A stretch of 64,000 nt of DNA, taken from positions 1-64,000 of the forward strand of contig JANXUR010000062.1 in assembly GCA_025356095.1 (NCBI GenBank). Reading direction: 5' to 3'. A model generated the notes under the pieces. It had not been told where the DNA came from, made no database searches, and saw only the letters and a list, made by a program, of their open reading frames with translations. Origin of the DNA: Acidobacteriaceae bacterium. Its GTDB lineage: Bacteria > Acidobacteriota > Terriglobia > Terriglobales > Acidobacteriaceae. Position numbers and translations under genes: made by a program. Positions 43,489 to 53,035 of this stretch are shown here, piece by piece. Numbering within the stretch: position 1 is the stretch's first letter; the number at the start of each line of letters is the position of its first letter.

Positions 43489-45093
43489 TTAGTGGTTCGA
43501 TGGATCAAGACTAGGGTTTAGTTCACTTGCCCTCTTGAGTTCACGCTTTGCACCTTCTTCGTCACCCATCTGGCGAAGGGCCAACCCCAGGTTGTAGTGG
43601 GCGAGGGCGAAGTCTGGAGACGCTTTAAGCGCCGCCTGAAACTGAGAAATGGCGCCGTCAAGGTCGCCCGCGGCCATCATCCGGCGGCCGGAGTTGGTGG
43701 AAAACCCGGCCGTTTGCTCTGCCGTTTTGCTCTTGCTCAGCTCCTGGCCAAGCTGGTTTTCCGCTTTGGCCCCCTCCACGTCCCCCATCTGCCGTAGAAC
43801 CGCCGCCAAAGTGGTATGGGCTCCGGCGAAGTCGGGCTGAAGGCGGAGTGCTTCGCGCAAAGCGGCCGCCGACTCTGCCAGTTTCGACTGCTGCTTAAGA
43901 ACCGTGCCAAGGGTGTAGAACGCCTCGGCGTAGTCGGGTCGAATCGCAGTCGCCGCCTGCAGCGCGGTCACCGCGGCATCAAAATGACCCTGTTGCCACG
44001 AGGTGACGCCCAGCGTGTACTGGATATCCGATTGTGCGGGATCCAGTTCGGCCGCCTTGCGGAGTTCAGTGACCGCACCGGGTAGATCGTCTTTCAACTT
44101 GAGGGCAAGGCCCAAGTTGTAGTGCAGGGTAGCCTTTTGCGGAGCTAGTAGCAGGGCTCTGCGAAACTCAGCAATCGCCCCATCGAAATCGGCCTTCTGC
44201 ATATGCGCGATGCCGAGATTCTCGCGGTAGTCCACGTCATCCGGCCGCAAGCGCATGGCGGTTTGAAATTGCGGAATCGAACCCGGTGCATCGCCCGCCT
44301 GAATCAGTGCCAAACCCAAATTGTTGTGGAGGTCAGGATCGTTGGGCCGCAATTCCGTCGCCTTGCGGAAGGCAACCACGGCACCCACGCCATCGCCGGA
44401 ATGCTGCAACACAAGCCCGAGCTGCAACTGAGCGTCGGGGCTGTCGGGTTGCACTTCTGCCGAACGCCGCAGCGCGCGCGCTGCGCCAGCATTGTCTCCA
44501 CTTTCGGCGAGCACCCGCCCCAGATAGTAAAGCGCAGGGCCACTTGGCGGCGGCAGACCTGCGGCATTTTCCAGCAAGGTGCGCGCTTCCTCCAGCCGCT
44601 TTTGCTGCCAGCGAACCACGGCCAAGTGAACCAACGCCGGAACCAAAGTGGGTTGCAGCTTGAGCGCCTCAACAAACTGCTCGGCGGCATTTTCCATCAA
44701 GCCACCTTGTGCCAGCGCCGAGCCAAAATCATCGCGCAGATCAGCACGTTGGGGATCGAGGTCCACCGCCTTGCGCATCTCCCCCAGAGCACTCGTCTGG
44801 TCGCCACGGACGCTCAGGGTACGGCCCAGCATGCGATGCGCCTCGGCGCTGCGGGGCAAAGCCTTGACCATCGCCTGAAAAGCCACGAGAGCGGCATGCA
44901 AATCGCCTTTGGCGAGCGCCTGCTGGCCTAAGCGCAACTGAGCTTCGCCGCTGACCGCTGGTTTATGCGATGGTGCTGGACCTGCCGCCAAAAGGATTGG
45001 CACCTGCACCAGCACAACCGTCAGTAATGCCACACAGCGCCGAACCGCAAAGCTGAATCGGGTTGTCAGGGGAAAATTCATCACCATTTGCAT
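43489..45093 (-). CDS. Secreted TPR-repeat protein (534 aa)
   Basis: Signal peptide region RRCVALLTVVLVQVPILLAAG, then roughly twelve tetratricopeptide repeats from residue 50 on. Examples are LGQQALAKGDLHAALVAFQA, HNNLGLALIQAGDAPGSIP, HYNLGLALKLKDDLPGAVTE and HYNLGLALRQMGDEEGAKRE. ATG at 45093 or, three codons later, 45084, which has AGGA at better spacing. It lies upstream of and in line with the TonB receptor, and divergent from a CRTAC1 gene. TPR and CRTAC1 proteins co-occur often in Acidobacteriota; no function is known. Confidence 0.88.
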   Translation of the reverse strand: MQMVMNFPLTTRFSFAVRRCVALLTVVLVQVPILLAAGPAPSHKPAVSGEAQLRLGQQALAKGDLHAALVAFQAMVKALPRSAEAHRMLGRTLSVRGDQTSALGEMRKAVDLDPQRADLRDDFGSALAQGGLMENAAEQFVEALKLQPTLVPALVHLAVVRWQQKRLEEARTLLENAAGLPPPSGPALYYLGRVLAESGDNAGAARALRRSAEVQPDSPDAQLQLGLVLQHSGDGVGAVVAFRKATELRPNDPDLHNNLGLALIQAGDAPGSIPQFQTAMRLRPDDVDYRENLGIAHMQKADFDGAIAEFRRALLLAPQKATLHYNLGLALKLKDDLPGAVTELRKAAELDPAQSDIQYTLGVTSWQQGHFDAAVTALQAATAIRPDYAEAFYTLGTVLKQQSKLAESAAALREALRLQPDFAGAHTTLAAVLRQMGDVEGAKAENQLGQELSKSKTAEQTAGFSTNSGRRMMAAGDLDGAISQFQAALKASPDFALAHYNLGLALRQMGDEEGAKRELKRASELNPSLDPSNH

Positions 45094-45224
45094 CCTAATA
45101 CGAATGCACCTAAAGGCTCAGGCGCGTCTAGGCAGCACCAGCGAAGCGATACCAGCGCACCGACGCTAGCGCAGCGAACTAGCACGGCCGGGCTTGACCG
45201 CTTCCCGCGTCCGCCCTAAAGTCA

Positions 45225-45252
45225 AAACAGTGCTATGTAAACAGTGCTACTT
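45225..45252. repeat. 14-bp tandem duplication before the CRTAC1 start
   Basis: AAACAGTGCTATGT and AAACAGTGCTACTT are adjacent (45225-45238, 45239-45252), eight bases before the ATG at 45261. The gap 45094-45224 shows nothing else. Confidence 0.8.
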
Positions 45253-45260
45253 GAAGACCA

Positions 45261-47051
45261 ATGACCCCTAACCGTCTTTGCCTCATTTTTTCGCTGTTCG
45301 CGCGGACGCTTATTTGCGCAACCCCATGGGCTTGGTGGGGCCTGTGTGCTTTGGCCCAAAGTTCCGCTCCCCCAGCAGTTGCGCCAGCCAGCACCACAGG
45401 CCCCCTCGTCCACTACACCGATGTTGCTGCCAAGGCAGGCCTCACCACGCCAATCACATTTGGTGGGGAAGAGAGCAAACGCTACATCATTGAAACGACC
45501 GGAACCGGCGCTGCCATCTTCGACTACGATAATGACGGTTGGCCCGACATTTTTCTGCAAAACGGCACCACCCTCGAGGGCTTCCCCAAGGGCAAGGAAC
45601 CGACCTCTCACCTTTACCACAACAACCATGACGGAACCTTCACCGACGTGACCGGAGCCGTCGGCCTGAATACCACGGGTTGGGGGCAAGGAGTCTGCAT
45701 CGGCGACTACGATAACGACGGCTGGGAAGATATTTACGCCACCTATTACGGCAAAAATCGGCTCTACCACAATGCGCACGGACGTTTTGTGGAAGTCGGC
45801 GACCAGTCTGGGGTGGCAGGCGACGGGAAGTCGTGGGGCAATGGCTGCGCGTGGGTAGACTATGACCGCGACGGCAAGCTCGATCTGGTGATCTCTAACT
45901 ATGTGGACTTTGACTTAGCCACCGCACCCAAGCCCGGCGAACGCGCCAATTGCATGTGGAAGGGCGCGCCGGTCATGTGCGGGCCTGCTGGTCTGCCTCG
46001 TGCTAGTAACATCTTGTATCACAATCGCGGCGACGGTACGTTCGAAAATGTAACTAAGAAGGCTGGGATAGACAAGACCGAGGGTCATTACTCACTTAGT
46101 ATCTCCACCTTCGACTACGACGATGACGGGTGGCCCGACATTTATGTAGCCTGCGACAGTACTCCTAGTATTCTCTACCGCAATAACCACGACGGCACCT
46201 TTACTGATGTAGCAGTGCTGGCCGGGGCTGCTTTCAACGAAGATGGCCGAGAACAAGCTGGCATGGGTTCTAGCATTGCTGATTATGACGGCGATGGGCG
46301 GCTGGACATTTTCAAGACAAATTTCTCTGACGACACTTCCACGCTCTACCACAACAATGGCGACGGCACCTTTACCGACGCTACCTTTCCTGCCGGACTC
46401 GGTTTGCATACCAAGTATTTGGGCTGGGGTGCGATGTTCTTCGACTTCGACAACGACTCGTGGCCAGATATTCTCGTGGTGAACGGACACGTCTATCCTG
46501 AAGTGGAAAAGTATCACTTAGGCAGCAACTACCGCGAGCCGCGCATTCTTTACCACAACAACGGCAATGGCACCTTTGCCGATATCTCTGACAATGCTGG
46601 CCCCGGCATTACTACACCGGCATCCTCACGCGGGCTTGCCGTGGGCGACTTGTGGAATAACGGGCAGTTGAGCGCAGTAATCACTAACATGAGCGCGCCG
46701 CCCAGCTTATTGGTCAATGACGTGAAGAATAGTAACCATTGGGTCGCCTTCAAGCTAACAGGGACAAAGTCGAATCGCAGCGGGATTGGTGCGAAGCTTA
46801 CAGTGACGATTACCACACCCAAGGGCAAACGCGTGCTTGTAGATGAAGTCCGCAGTGGCTCCAGCTACGACTCCAACAACGACGAGCGTATCCACTTCGG
46901 CCTAGGTGCGGTGGATAAACTGGATGCAGTACAAGTGCGCTGGCTTAGTGGATTGGCCGAGAAATTCGACGGCATGGGAGTGGATAGGATTCAGGAACTG
47001 AAGGAAGGCAGCGGGATGGCGGTGCCACAAGCCGCTGCGCCCGCAAAGTAA
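45261..47051 (+). CDS. CRTAC1-family protein (FG-GAP/VCBS propeller plus ASPIC/UnbV domain), Sec-type signal
   Basis: 596 residues with an N-terminal hydrophobic export signal. Calcium-binding VCBS/FG-GAP repeats recur: FDYDNDGWPDIFLQNG, GDYDNDGWEDIYATYYG, VDYDRDGKLDLVISNY, FDYDDDGWPDIYVACD, ADYDGDGRLDIFKTNF and FDFDNDSWPDILVVNG. Together they predict a seven-bladed propeller. The C-terminal ASPIC/UnbV domain is seen in KSNRSGIGAKLTVTI, VRSGSSYDSNNDERIHFGLG and VQVRWLSG. Probably surface or periplasmic adhesion or carbohydrate binding. Faces a paralogue across an 8-bp gap. Confidence 0.9.
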   Translation: MTPNRLCLIFSLFARTLICATPWAWWGLCALAQSSAPPAVAPASTTGPLVHYTDVAAKAGLTTPITFGGEESKRYIIETTGTGAAIFDYDNDGWPDIFLQNGTTLEGFPKGKEPTSHLYHNNHDGTFTDVTGAVGLNTTGWGQGVCIGDYDNDGWEDIYATYYGKNRLYHNAHGRFVEVGDQSGVAGDGKSWGNGCAWVDYDRDGKLDLVISNYVDFDLATAPKPGERANCMWKGAPVMCGPAGLPRASNILYHNRGDGTFENVTKKAGIDKTEGHYSLSISTFDYDDDGWPDIYVACDSTPSILYRNNHDGTFTDVAVLAGAAFNEDGREQAGMGSSIADYDGDGRLDIFKTNFSDDTSTLYHNNGDGTFTDATFPAGLGLHTKYLGWGAMFFDFDNDSWPDILVVNGHVYPEVEKYHLGSNYREPRILYHNNGNGTFADISDNAGPGITTPASSRGLAVGDLWNNGQLSAVITNMSAPPSLLVNDVKNSNHWVAFKLTGTKSNRSGIGAKLTVTITTPKGKRVLVDEVRSGSSYDSNNDERIHFGLGAVDKLDAVQVRWLSGLAEKFDGMGVDRIQELKEGSGMAVPQAAAPAK

Positions 47052-47059
47052 AGTCTAGC

Positions 47060-48910
47060 CTAACTAAACTTCTGGCTCTTTATAATCCCCTCGCCTTCCT
47101 TCACGTAGATCAATTGATTCACGGCAACATCCTTCAGCGACTGCACCAATCCGTTGGGCCAGCGAATTTCCAGCAAATCTACCTTCATGGCCTTGCCTAG
47201 CCCGAAGTGGATGCGCAGGTCATTTTGCGAATAGTAGCCGCCACCGCTGCGCACTTCATCCATCTGCGCGTGGGGTTTCGCTTCGCCTTCGACGGAGGTC
47301 ACGCAGCGAATGCGCGCGCCAATGCCGCTCCGGTTGGACTTCACGCCAATTGTCCGCACCTTGATCCAATTGTTTGCCGCCTTCTTGTTAGGCGTCTTCC
47401 AGTCGCAGCGAAGTAACTGCGGCAGATCATTCACCGTGTTGATGATTACGTCCACATCGCCGTCGTTGTCGAAGTCGCCAAATGCGCAACCACGCGAGGC
47501 AGCGGGATCACTAATGCCTGAGCCCGCGATCAGCGATACGTCTTGAAACTTGCCATTGCGCAGATTGCGATAGAGTAACTTGCGTTGCGCGTACCCAGCT
47601 TCCGTTTCCAGTTGCTGCACTTCGGGATACACATGCCCGTTACACAGTAGTATGTCTGCCCAGCCGTCATTGTCGAAGTCGAAGAAGCCACAACCCCATC
47701 CCAAATATTGGGTATGCGCACCCAACCCGCCCTGAAATGTCGCGTCTTCGAAATTTGCACCGCCAGTGCTGCGGTAAAGCGAGGGTACATCCCCCGCAAA
47801 GTTTGTCTTGATGATGTCGAAGTTGCCGTCTAAGTCATAGTCGGCTGCTGCCACCCCCATACCTGCCTGCGGCTTGCCATCCGGACTTAACGCGCAACCC
47901 GCGTCAATTGCAATATCAGTGAAGGTTCCGTTCTTGTTGTTTTGGTAGAGCAGGCTGGGCGTGGAATCGTTGGCGACATAGATATCTGGCCAGCCGTCGT
48001 TGTCAAAGTCCGCAACCAGCACTCCTAAGCCAAAGGTTCCGTTGACCTTGGTGATGCCTGCCTTCTCACTTATGTCGGTAAAAGTACCGTCGCCGTTGTT
48101 GTGGTACAGGATGTTAGTCCCGCCCGTCAACCCCGGGGGCCCACACGCTACCATCACGCCCTTATACAGGCACGGGCCGGACTCCGGCACTGGCGCAGTT
48201 TTCAGGTCTAAGTCAATATAGTTGGCAACAAAAAGGTCGAGCTTGCCATCGCGATCGTAGTCCACAAAGGCACAGCCCGATCCCCAACGATCCTTTGTTC
48301 CTGCTACGCCCGCTTTTACACTAACGTCTTCAAAGGTGCCATCGCCCATATTGCGATAGAGCACGTTCCGGCCAAAGTAGCTGATAAACAGATCCTCGAA
48401 GCCGTCGTTGTTGTAGTCGCCGATGCAGCACCCCTGGCCCCAGCCCGTATGCACCAGCCCAGCCTTCACCGTTACGTCAGTGAAAGTACCGTCGCGATTG
48501 TTCTTGTAGAGTCGCGAGGTCGGCTCGTGGCCCGGGGGGAAGCCCTCGAGCCGGGTGCCGTTCACCAGAAAAACATCGAGCCAGCCGTCGTTGTCGTAAT
48601 CGTAGAAAGCGACTCCGCAACCGGTGGTTTCCAGCAGATATTTGTTCTTTTTTTCGCCCCCGAATGTGGTCTTGCGGTTCAGCCCCGCTTCGCGAGCCAC
48701 GTTCAGAAAACTAACGTCGAGTTCCGCGGCGGGCTTGGGCGCCGGAGCAACCGCCAGCCCGGCGGGGGATGCTCCCGCTGCCGGGGCGGGTGCACCCTGC
48801 GCCCCAGCCGTGCGCAGCCCGGGCAGAACGGACGCCAGCAGAGAATCCAGCGACAAAACCATGGCTGAGCGGCTCAGCGATTGCAAGAATCTGCGGCGGG
48901 ATGAGGCCAA
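47060..48910 (-). CDS. CRTAC1-family protein (FG-GAP/VCBS plus ASPIC/UnbV), Tat-type signal
   Basis: About 616 residues. A TTG at 48910 is preferred because GGAGGAG lies at normal spacing; the TTG at 48919 would be almost on the Shine-Dalgarno. The signal SSRRRFLQSLSRSAM is a twin-arginine type, unlike its paralogue. VCBS repeats include YDYDNDGWLDVFLVNG, GDYNNDGFEDLFISYFG, VDYDRDGKLDLFVANY and FDFDNDGWADILLCNG. The C-terminal ASPIC/UnbV domain has GVKSNRSGIGARIR and VRSGGGYYSQNDLRIHFGLG. Convergent with the other CRTAC1 gene, with no terminator between them. Confidence 0.9.
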   Translation of the reverse strand: MASSRRRFLQSLSRSAMVLSLDSLLASVLPGLRTAGAQGAPAPAAGASPAGLAVAPAPKPAAELDVSFLNVAREAGLNRKTTFGGEKKNKYLLETTGCGVAFYDYDNDGWLDVFLVNGTRLEGFPPGHEPTSRLYKNNRDGTFTDVTVKAGLVHTGWGQGCCIGDYNNDGFEDLFISYFGRNVLYRNMGDGTFEDVSVKAGVAGTKDRWGSGCAFVDYDRDGKLDLFVANYIDLDLKTAPVPESGPCLYKGVMVACGPPGLTGGTNILYHNNGDGTFTDISEKAGITKVNGTFGLGVLVADFDNDGWPDIYVANDSTPSLLYQNNKNGTFTDIAIDAGCALSPDGKPQAGMGVAAADYDLDGNFDIIKTNFAGDVPSLYRSTGGANFEDATFQGGLGAHTQYLGWGCGFFDFDNDGWADILLCNGHVYPEVQQLETEAGYAQRKLLYRNLRNGKFQDVSLIAGSGISDPAASRGCAFGDFDNDGDVDVIINTVNDLPQLLRCDWKTPNKKAANNWIKVRTIGVKSNRSGIGARIRCVTSVEGEAKPHAQMDEVRSGGGYYSQNDLRIHFGLGKAMKVDLLEIRWPNGLVQSLKDVAVNQLIYVKEGEGIIKSQKFS

Positions 48911-48979
48911 GTTTCGCAACTCCTCCGGCTCAACGTGCTAAAATTCGCGCCGAAACTCCATAGTAGCGCAGGATCATTC

Positions 48980-51616
48980 ATGCGATTAGCTCGCCGTACC
49001 GTCCGCTGCCTTCGATTCGTGATTTTTGTGGCTATTTTGGCGCTCTTGCCGGTGTTTTCTGCAGTGCCCGTCGCACTTGCACAGGTCGCGCCGCCAGCCG
49101 AGCAAGCCCCCGCCGCGCTGCCAGAGATCATCCGCCCGGTTCGTCCTTGGGAGTTCCTCTCTGCCACCGGCCAGCGGGCCGGGCTGTACGGCAAAGAGGA
49201 TGGCAACTTTGAGGCGTGGGTGTACCCCCTCAAGGTGCTCAAGAATTTCCACCTGCGCTTCCACTCGCAAGGTCAAGTAATGGAGGCCTCGACTCTGGCT
49301 CGTACCCTCATCGCACGGCCTGACTCGCAGACGATTGTGTACGCCTCCAACTCGGTTCAGGTGAAAGAGACGTTGCTGGTGCCGATTGAGTCGCCCGGTG
49401 CCATCCTCATCTTCGACGTGCAAGGCACCCAGTCGGTCGAAATTGAGGCGGTTTTCGAACGCGACCTCCAGTTCATGTGGCCAGCCGGACTCGGCCAGAG
49501 TTTTTCCGGATGGCAACCCGAACTGCATTCGTTTGTGATGTCGGACACTTCCGGCAAGAACGTCGGCATCGTGGGTTCCCCCAGCGGCGAAGTTGGGATG
49601 CAGGAAAATTTCAGCAACTCCGCCGTCACCAGCGAAAACTCGATCCGCCTCGGCGTGTGTCCTCCCGGAGCTTGCCAGAGACTGCTCGTCATCGCGGGCT
49701 CCATGGCAGGCCGGGATGAGGCCATCCACGCCGCCAAAGAAATGGCCCACCATTGGGCTGAGTTGCTCGCCTCCTCCGCCGACTACTACCGCGACTACCT
49801 CAATCGCACCGTGAGCCTCGATTTGCCCGATAAGCAGTTGCAGCAGGCTTACGACTGGGCGCGGGTCAGTACCATCCAAGGCATGGTCAGCAACCCGCAA
49901 CTTGGCAAGGGTCTGGTGGCGGGCTACCGCACCTCGGCGGGCGATGGCCGTCCCGGCTTTGCGTGGTTTTTTGGCCGCGACTCGCTGTGGACGGATTTTG
50001 CCCTGCAATCGGCAGGCGACTACAGCAGCGCCAAAACAGCGCTGGAATTTGTAATGAAGTTTCAGCGGGCCGATGGCCGGGTGCCGCATGAGATTGCACA
50101 GTCCGCCGGACTCGTAGATTGGTTTAAGGCTTATCCCTACGGTTGGGCCAGCGCGGACGCGACGCCGCTGCTGATCCTGACGGTGGAAGACTATGTGCGC
50201 CAGAGCGGCGACGTGGAATTCGCTAAAGCGCATTGGGACAATTGCTGGCGTGCCTACCAGTTCCTGAAGAGCACCTACGGGCCAGACGGCTTCCCGAAGA
50301 ACGAAGGTGTTGGCCACGGCTGGATTGAGGGCGGACCGCTGCTCCCCGTTCGCAGCGAACTCTACCAGAGCGGAATAGGCGCAGAAGCGCTGCGCGCACT
50401 GGCAGGTTTAGCCGCCACGGTCAACGAGCGAAAAATCAGCCAGGAGTTGAATCAGGAATACGCCACTCAGAAGGTCAAAGTGAACGCTGCCTTCTGGTCA
50501 CCCGAAGGCAAGTTCTTTGACTATGCGCTCGATACCAGCGGCAAGCGCATTGATACCCCCAGCGTACTCACCACGGTGCCTATGTGGTTTGGCGTACTCG
50601 ATAGCGACAAGACCGACGCCACCATCAACGTCCTCGCTGGTGCCGACCATCAGGCGGATTGGGGGATGCGCATCATCTCGCAGAAGCATCCCGAATATGA
50701 ACCTAGCGGCTACCACTTTGGTTCGGTGTGGCCGTTGTTCACGGGCTGGGCATCGGTGGGCGAGTATCGCTACCACCGTCCCCTGCCGGCGTACGCCAAT
50801 CTGCGGGCCAACGCTTTGCTGGCGCTGGAGGGCTCGGCGGGCCATGTGACCGAAGTGCTTTCCGGCGACTTCTACCAGACCCTCGCCACCGGCTCGCCGC
50901 ACCAAATCTGGTCTGCTGCCATGGTCATAAGCCCCATGCTGCGGGGTATGTTGGGTTTACAGGTTGACGCCTTGAAAGGCGAGCTGTCTTTCGCGCCGCA
51001 TCTTCCGGCAAGATGGAACAGCGCTACAATCCGCCATGTGAGGGTGGGGGCAAGCAGCGTTGACCTAGCGATTCGGCGAAATGGCCCGCTGCTCAGTCTG
51101 AACGTCACGAACGCAGGTTCCTCACCGGTCCAAGTCATATTTTCGCCTGCCGTCAGCCTTAGGGCCGCGGTGACTTCCGCGACAGTGAACCGGGCACGCG
51201 CTCACTTTGACCTAGCACCAAGCCTGAACGATCAGCACGTAACGATGCAGTTCAGCGCCCCGCCGGGAACAACCTCCGTGCAGATTGACTTGGCGCATGA
51301 CTTTGCCTTCGACATACCCGCGTCCCTGCCAGCTCTGGGCAGCACAAGTGAAGGCCTGCGCGTCGTCAGCGAGGTCTGGAACACGAAGCATGACACGCTA
51401 ACAGTGACGCTTAGCGGCCTTGCGGGAAGGAGCTACCACTTGCCGCTCCTAGACAACAACCACGACCTTGAGGCGGTCACGGGTGCCACGATTACCTCGG
51501 AGACCTCGGAACTTCTTCCTGCCACCGCACTGGTTTCCTTTGGTGGTGGCAGCGGTTACGTGAGTCAGAGCGTCACCTTCCACTTCGCAAGCCACGCAGC
51601 TCCGGGCGTCCGGTGA
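48980..51616 (+). CDS. Secreted six-hairpin glycosidase (amylo-alpha-1,6-glucosidase-like)
   Basis: 878 residues from the ATG at 48980 (AGGA upstream). Signal peptide RFVIFVAILALLPVFSAVPVALA. An N-terminal beta-sandwich is followed by an (alpha/alpha)6 barrel: QLQQAYDWARVSTIQGMV, GFAWFFGRDSLWTDFALQS, SADATPLLILTVEDYVRQSGD, GHGWIEGGPLLPVRSELYQSG and VTEVLSGDFYQTL. A C-terminal beta domain follows. The pattern fits the glycogen-debranching/GH15-GH63-like clan; catalytic acids are probably the Asp/Glu of GRDS and WIEGG. Divergent from the Tat CRTAC1 gene. Likely acts on alpha-glucans or related oligosaccharides. Confidence 0.78.
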   Translation: MRLARRTVRCLRFVIFVAILALLPVFSAVPVALAQVAPPAEQAPAALPEIIRPVRPWEFLSATGQRAGLYGKEDGNFEAWVYPLKVLKNFHLRFHSQGQVMEASTLARTLIARPDSQTIVYASNSVQVKETLLVPIESPGAILIFDVQGTQSVEIEAVFERDLQFMWPAGLGQSFSGWQPELHSFVMSDTSGKNVGIVGSPSGEVGMQENFSNSAVTSENSIRLGVCPPGACQRLLVIAGSMAGRDEAIHAAKEMAHHWAELLASSADYYRDYLNRTVSLDLPDKQLQQAYDWARVSTIQGMVSNPQLGKGLVAGYRTSAGDGRPGFAWFFGRDSLWTDFALQSAGDYSSAKTALEFVMKFQRADGRVPHEIAQSAGLVDWFKAYPYGWASADATPLLILTVEDYVRQSGDVEFAKAHWDNCWRAYQFLKSTYGPDGFPKNEGVGHGWIEGGPLLPVRSELYQSGIGAEALRALAGLAATVNERKISQELNQEYATQKVKVNAAFWSPEGKFFDYALDTSGKRIDTPSVLTTVPMWFGVLDSDKTDATINVLAGADHQADWGMRIISQKHPEYEPSGYHFGSVWPLFTGWASVGEYRYHRPLPAYANLRANALLALEGSAGHVTEVLSGDFYQTLATGSPHQIWSAAMVISPMLRGMLGLQVDALKGELSFAPHLPARWNSATIRHVRVGASSVDLAIRRNGPLLSLNVTNAGSSPVQVIFSPAVSLRAAVTSATVNRARAHFDLAPSLNDQHVTMQFSAPPGTTSVQIDLAHDFAFDIPASLPALGSTSEGLRVVSEVWNTKHDTLTVTLSGLAGRSYHLPLLDNNHDLEAVTGATITSETSELLPATALVSFGGGSGYVSQSVTFHFASHAAPGVR

Positions 51617-51843
51617 GCAAGGCGCGGCTCCACGTTTCGGCGCCCCAAGGACGAGTTCAGAATCGCGTGGTGGACACGGTTGGGCAGAAAGTTGTATTGT
51701 CCACAATCGGGGCTGATTCGGTGTAGCTGTCTTGCCTGATGGAACTCCAGCACGTCGGAATTGGCGGTGCCGGGTTCTCGATCACGCAGGTTCAGAATCG
51801 CCGAATCCGCAGCCTGAAGCAAATTCATTCTCAGGATTTTTCA

Positions 51844-52956
51844 TTGAGAGAATCTACGCAACCCATTTACCGCCAGATTTTGAACGAGCTCCGCGAGGCC
51901 ATTCTGCAGGGCAAGTACGCTGCTGGCGAGCGCCTGCCCAGCGAAGCGGACTTGGTTGGCCGCTTCACCACTTCGCGCCTTACCGTGCAACGTGCGCTGA
52001 AAGAGCTGCAGCATGAGGGCTTGATTGAGCGCCGTGCGGGATCGGGCACCTACGTCCGTCACGTGGATCAAACCAAGTGTTTTGTCTTCGGTCTACTGAT
52101 TCCCGGCCTCGGCGAGACAGAAATTTTCGAGCCCATCTGCCAAGGCGTAGCTCGCGCCACCGCCGCTGCCGGACACTCCTTGCTCTGGGGCGACACCACC
52201 CAGAACTCCAGCAACAAGGACCAGCAGACCAAAGAACTGTGCGACTACTATTTGGCAAGAAAGGTGTCAGGTATTTTCTTCGCTCCGCTCGAGCTTTCGC
52301 CCACCAAGGACGATGTGAATCATCGCGTGGTAGAGGCGCTGGAGAAAGCCAATATTCCCATCGTGCTGCTGGATCGCTGCCTGTATCAGTATCCGCGCCG
52401 CAGCCGTTTCGATTTGGTGGGCATTGACAACCGCCGCGCCGGATTTCTGGTCACCGAACACCTGTTACGTCACGGATGCCAGCGCTTGATTTTTCTGGCG
52501 GCGCCCAATTCAGCGGCGACGGTGGATTCCCGTATTCAGGGTTTTCAAGACGCAGTGGACGCCTTTGCCATTGCTGGCGGTGCCAAGCGCATCCACATCG
52601 GCAGCGCCGATGATGCCGACGGCATCAAAGCCATGCTGGGCCGGCTAACGCCCGATGGCATCGTCTGTGCCAATGACATTACCGCCGCGCGCCTGATGCA
52701 GACGCTGGAGCGTCTGGACGTGAAAGTGCCGCAGCAGATTCGCATCATCGGCATAGACGACGTGCGCTACGGTGGCCTGCTCGCAGTGCCACTAACCACG
52801 CTGCACCAGCCCTGCCGCGAGCTCGGCGAAGTTGCGGTAGCTGCCATGTTGCAGCGAATCGCCGCACCCGATATGCCCACTCGCGATATTCTGCTGGATT
52901 GTAAGCTGGTTATCCGCCGCTCCTGCGGGACGCACGCGGATGCACGACATGGCTAG
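51844..52956 (+). CDS. GntR-type winged-helix / LacI-type sensor hybrid regulator
   Basis: 370 residues from a TTG at 51844 with AGGA upstream; an in-frame ATG at 51739 would add 35 unconserved residues. The N-terminal GntR domain has PIYRQILNELREAILQGKY, LPSEADLVGRFTTSRLTVQRAL and GLIERRAGSGTYV. The rest is a periplasmic-binding-protein-like effector domain of the LacI/AraR kind (FGLLIPGL, KVSGIFFAPLE, IGIDDVRYGGLLAVPLTT). AraR-type architecture suggests derepression by a sugar. It overlaps the start region of the GH32 gene, so that gene and the next transporter are the likely targets. Confidence 0.9.
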   Translation: MRESTQPIYRQILNELREAILQGKYAAGERLPSEADLVGRFTTSRLTVQRALKELQHEGLIERRAGSGTYVRHVDQTKCFVFGLLIPGLGETEIFEPICQGVARATAAAGHSLLWGDTTQNSSNKDQQTKELCDYYLARKVSGIFFAPLELSPTKDDVNHRVVEALEKANIPIVLLDRCLYQYPRRSRFDLVGIDNRRAGFLVTEHLLRHGCQRLIFLAAPNSAATVDSRIQGFQDAVDAFAIAGGAKRIHIGSADDADGIKAMLGRLTPDGIVCANDITAARLMQTLERLDVKVPQQIRIIGIDDVRYGGLLAVPLTTLHQPCRELGEVAVAAMLQRIAAPDMPTRDILLDCKLVIRRSCGTHADARHG

Positions 52957-52987
52957 GATGAACACGACTGCTGAAGAAAGGCACACG

Positions 52988-53035
52988 ATGCGACATGCGA
53001 TGCGACATGCGATGCCACACACCATGCGACATGCG
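52988..53035. repeat. 12-bp tandem repeat, 4 units, each starting with an in-frame ATG
   Basis: ATGCGACATGCG is present at 52988, 53000 and 53024, with a diverged unit at 53012. Each unit begins with ATG in the GH32 frame, giving MRHA repeated at the protein start. Confidence 0.93.
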
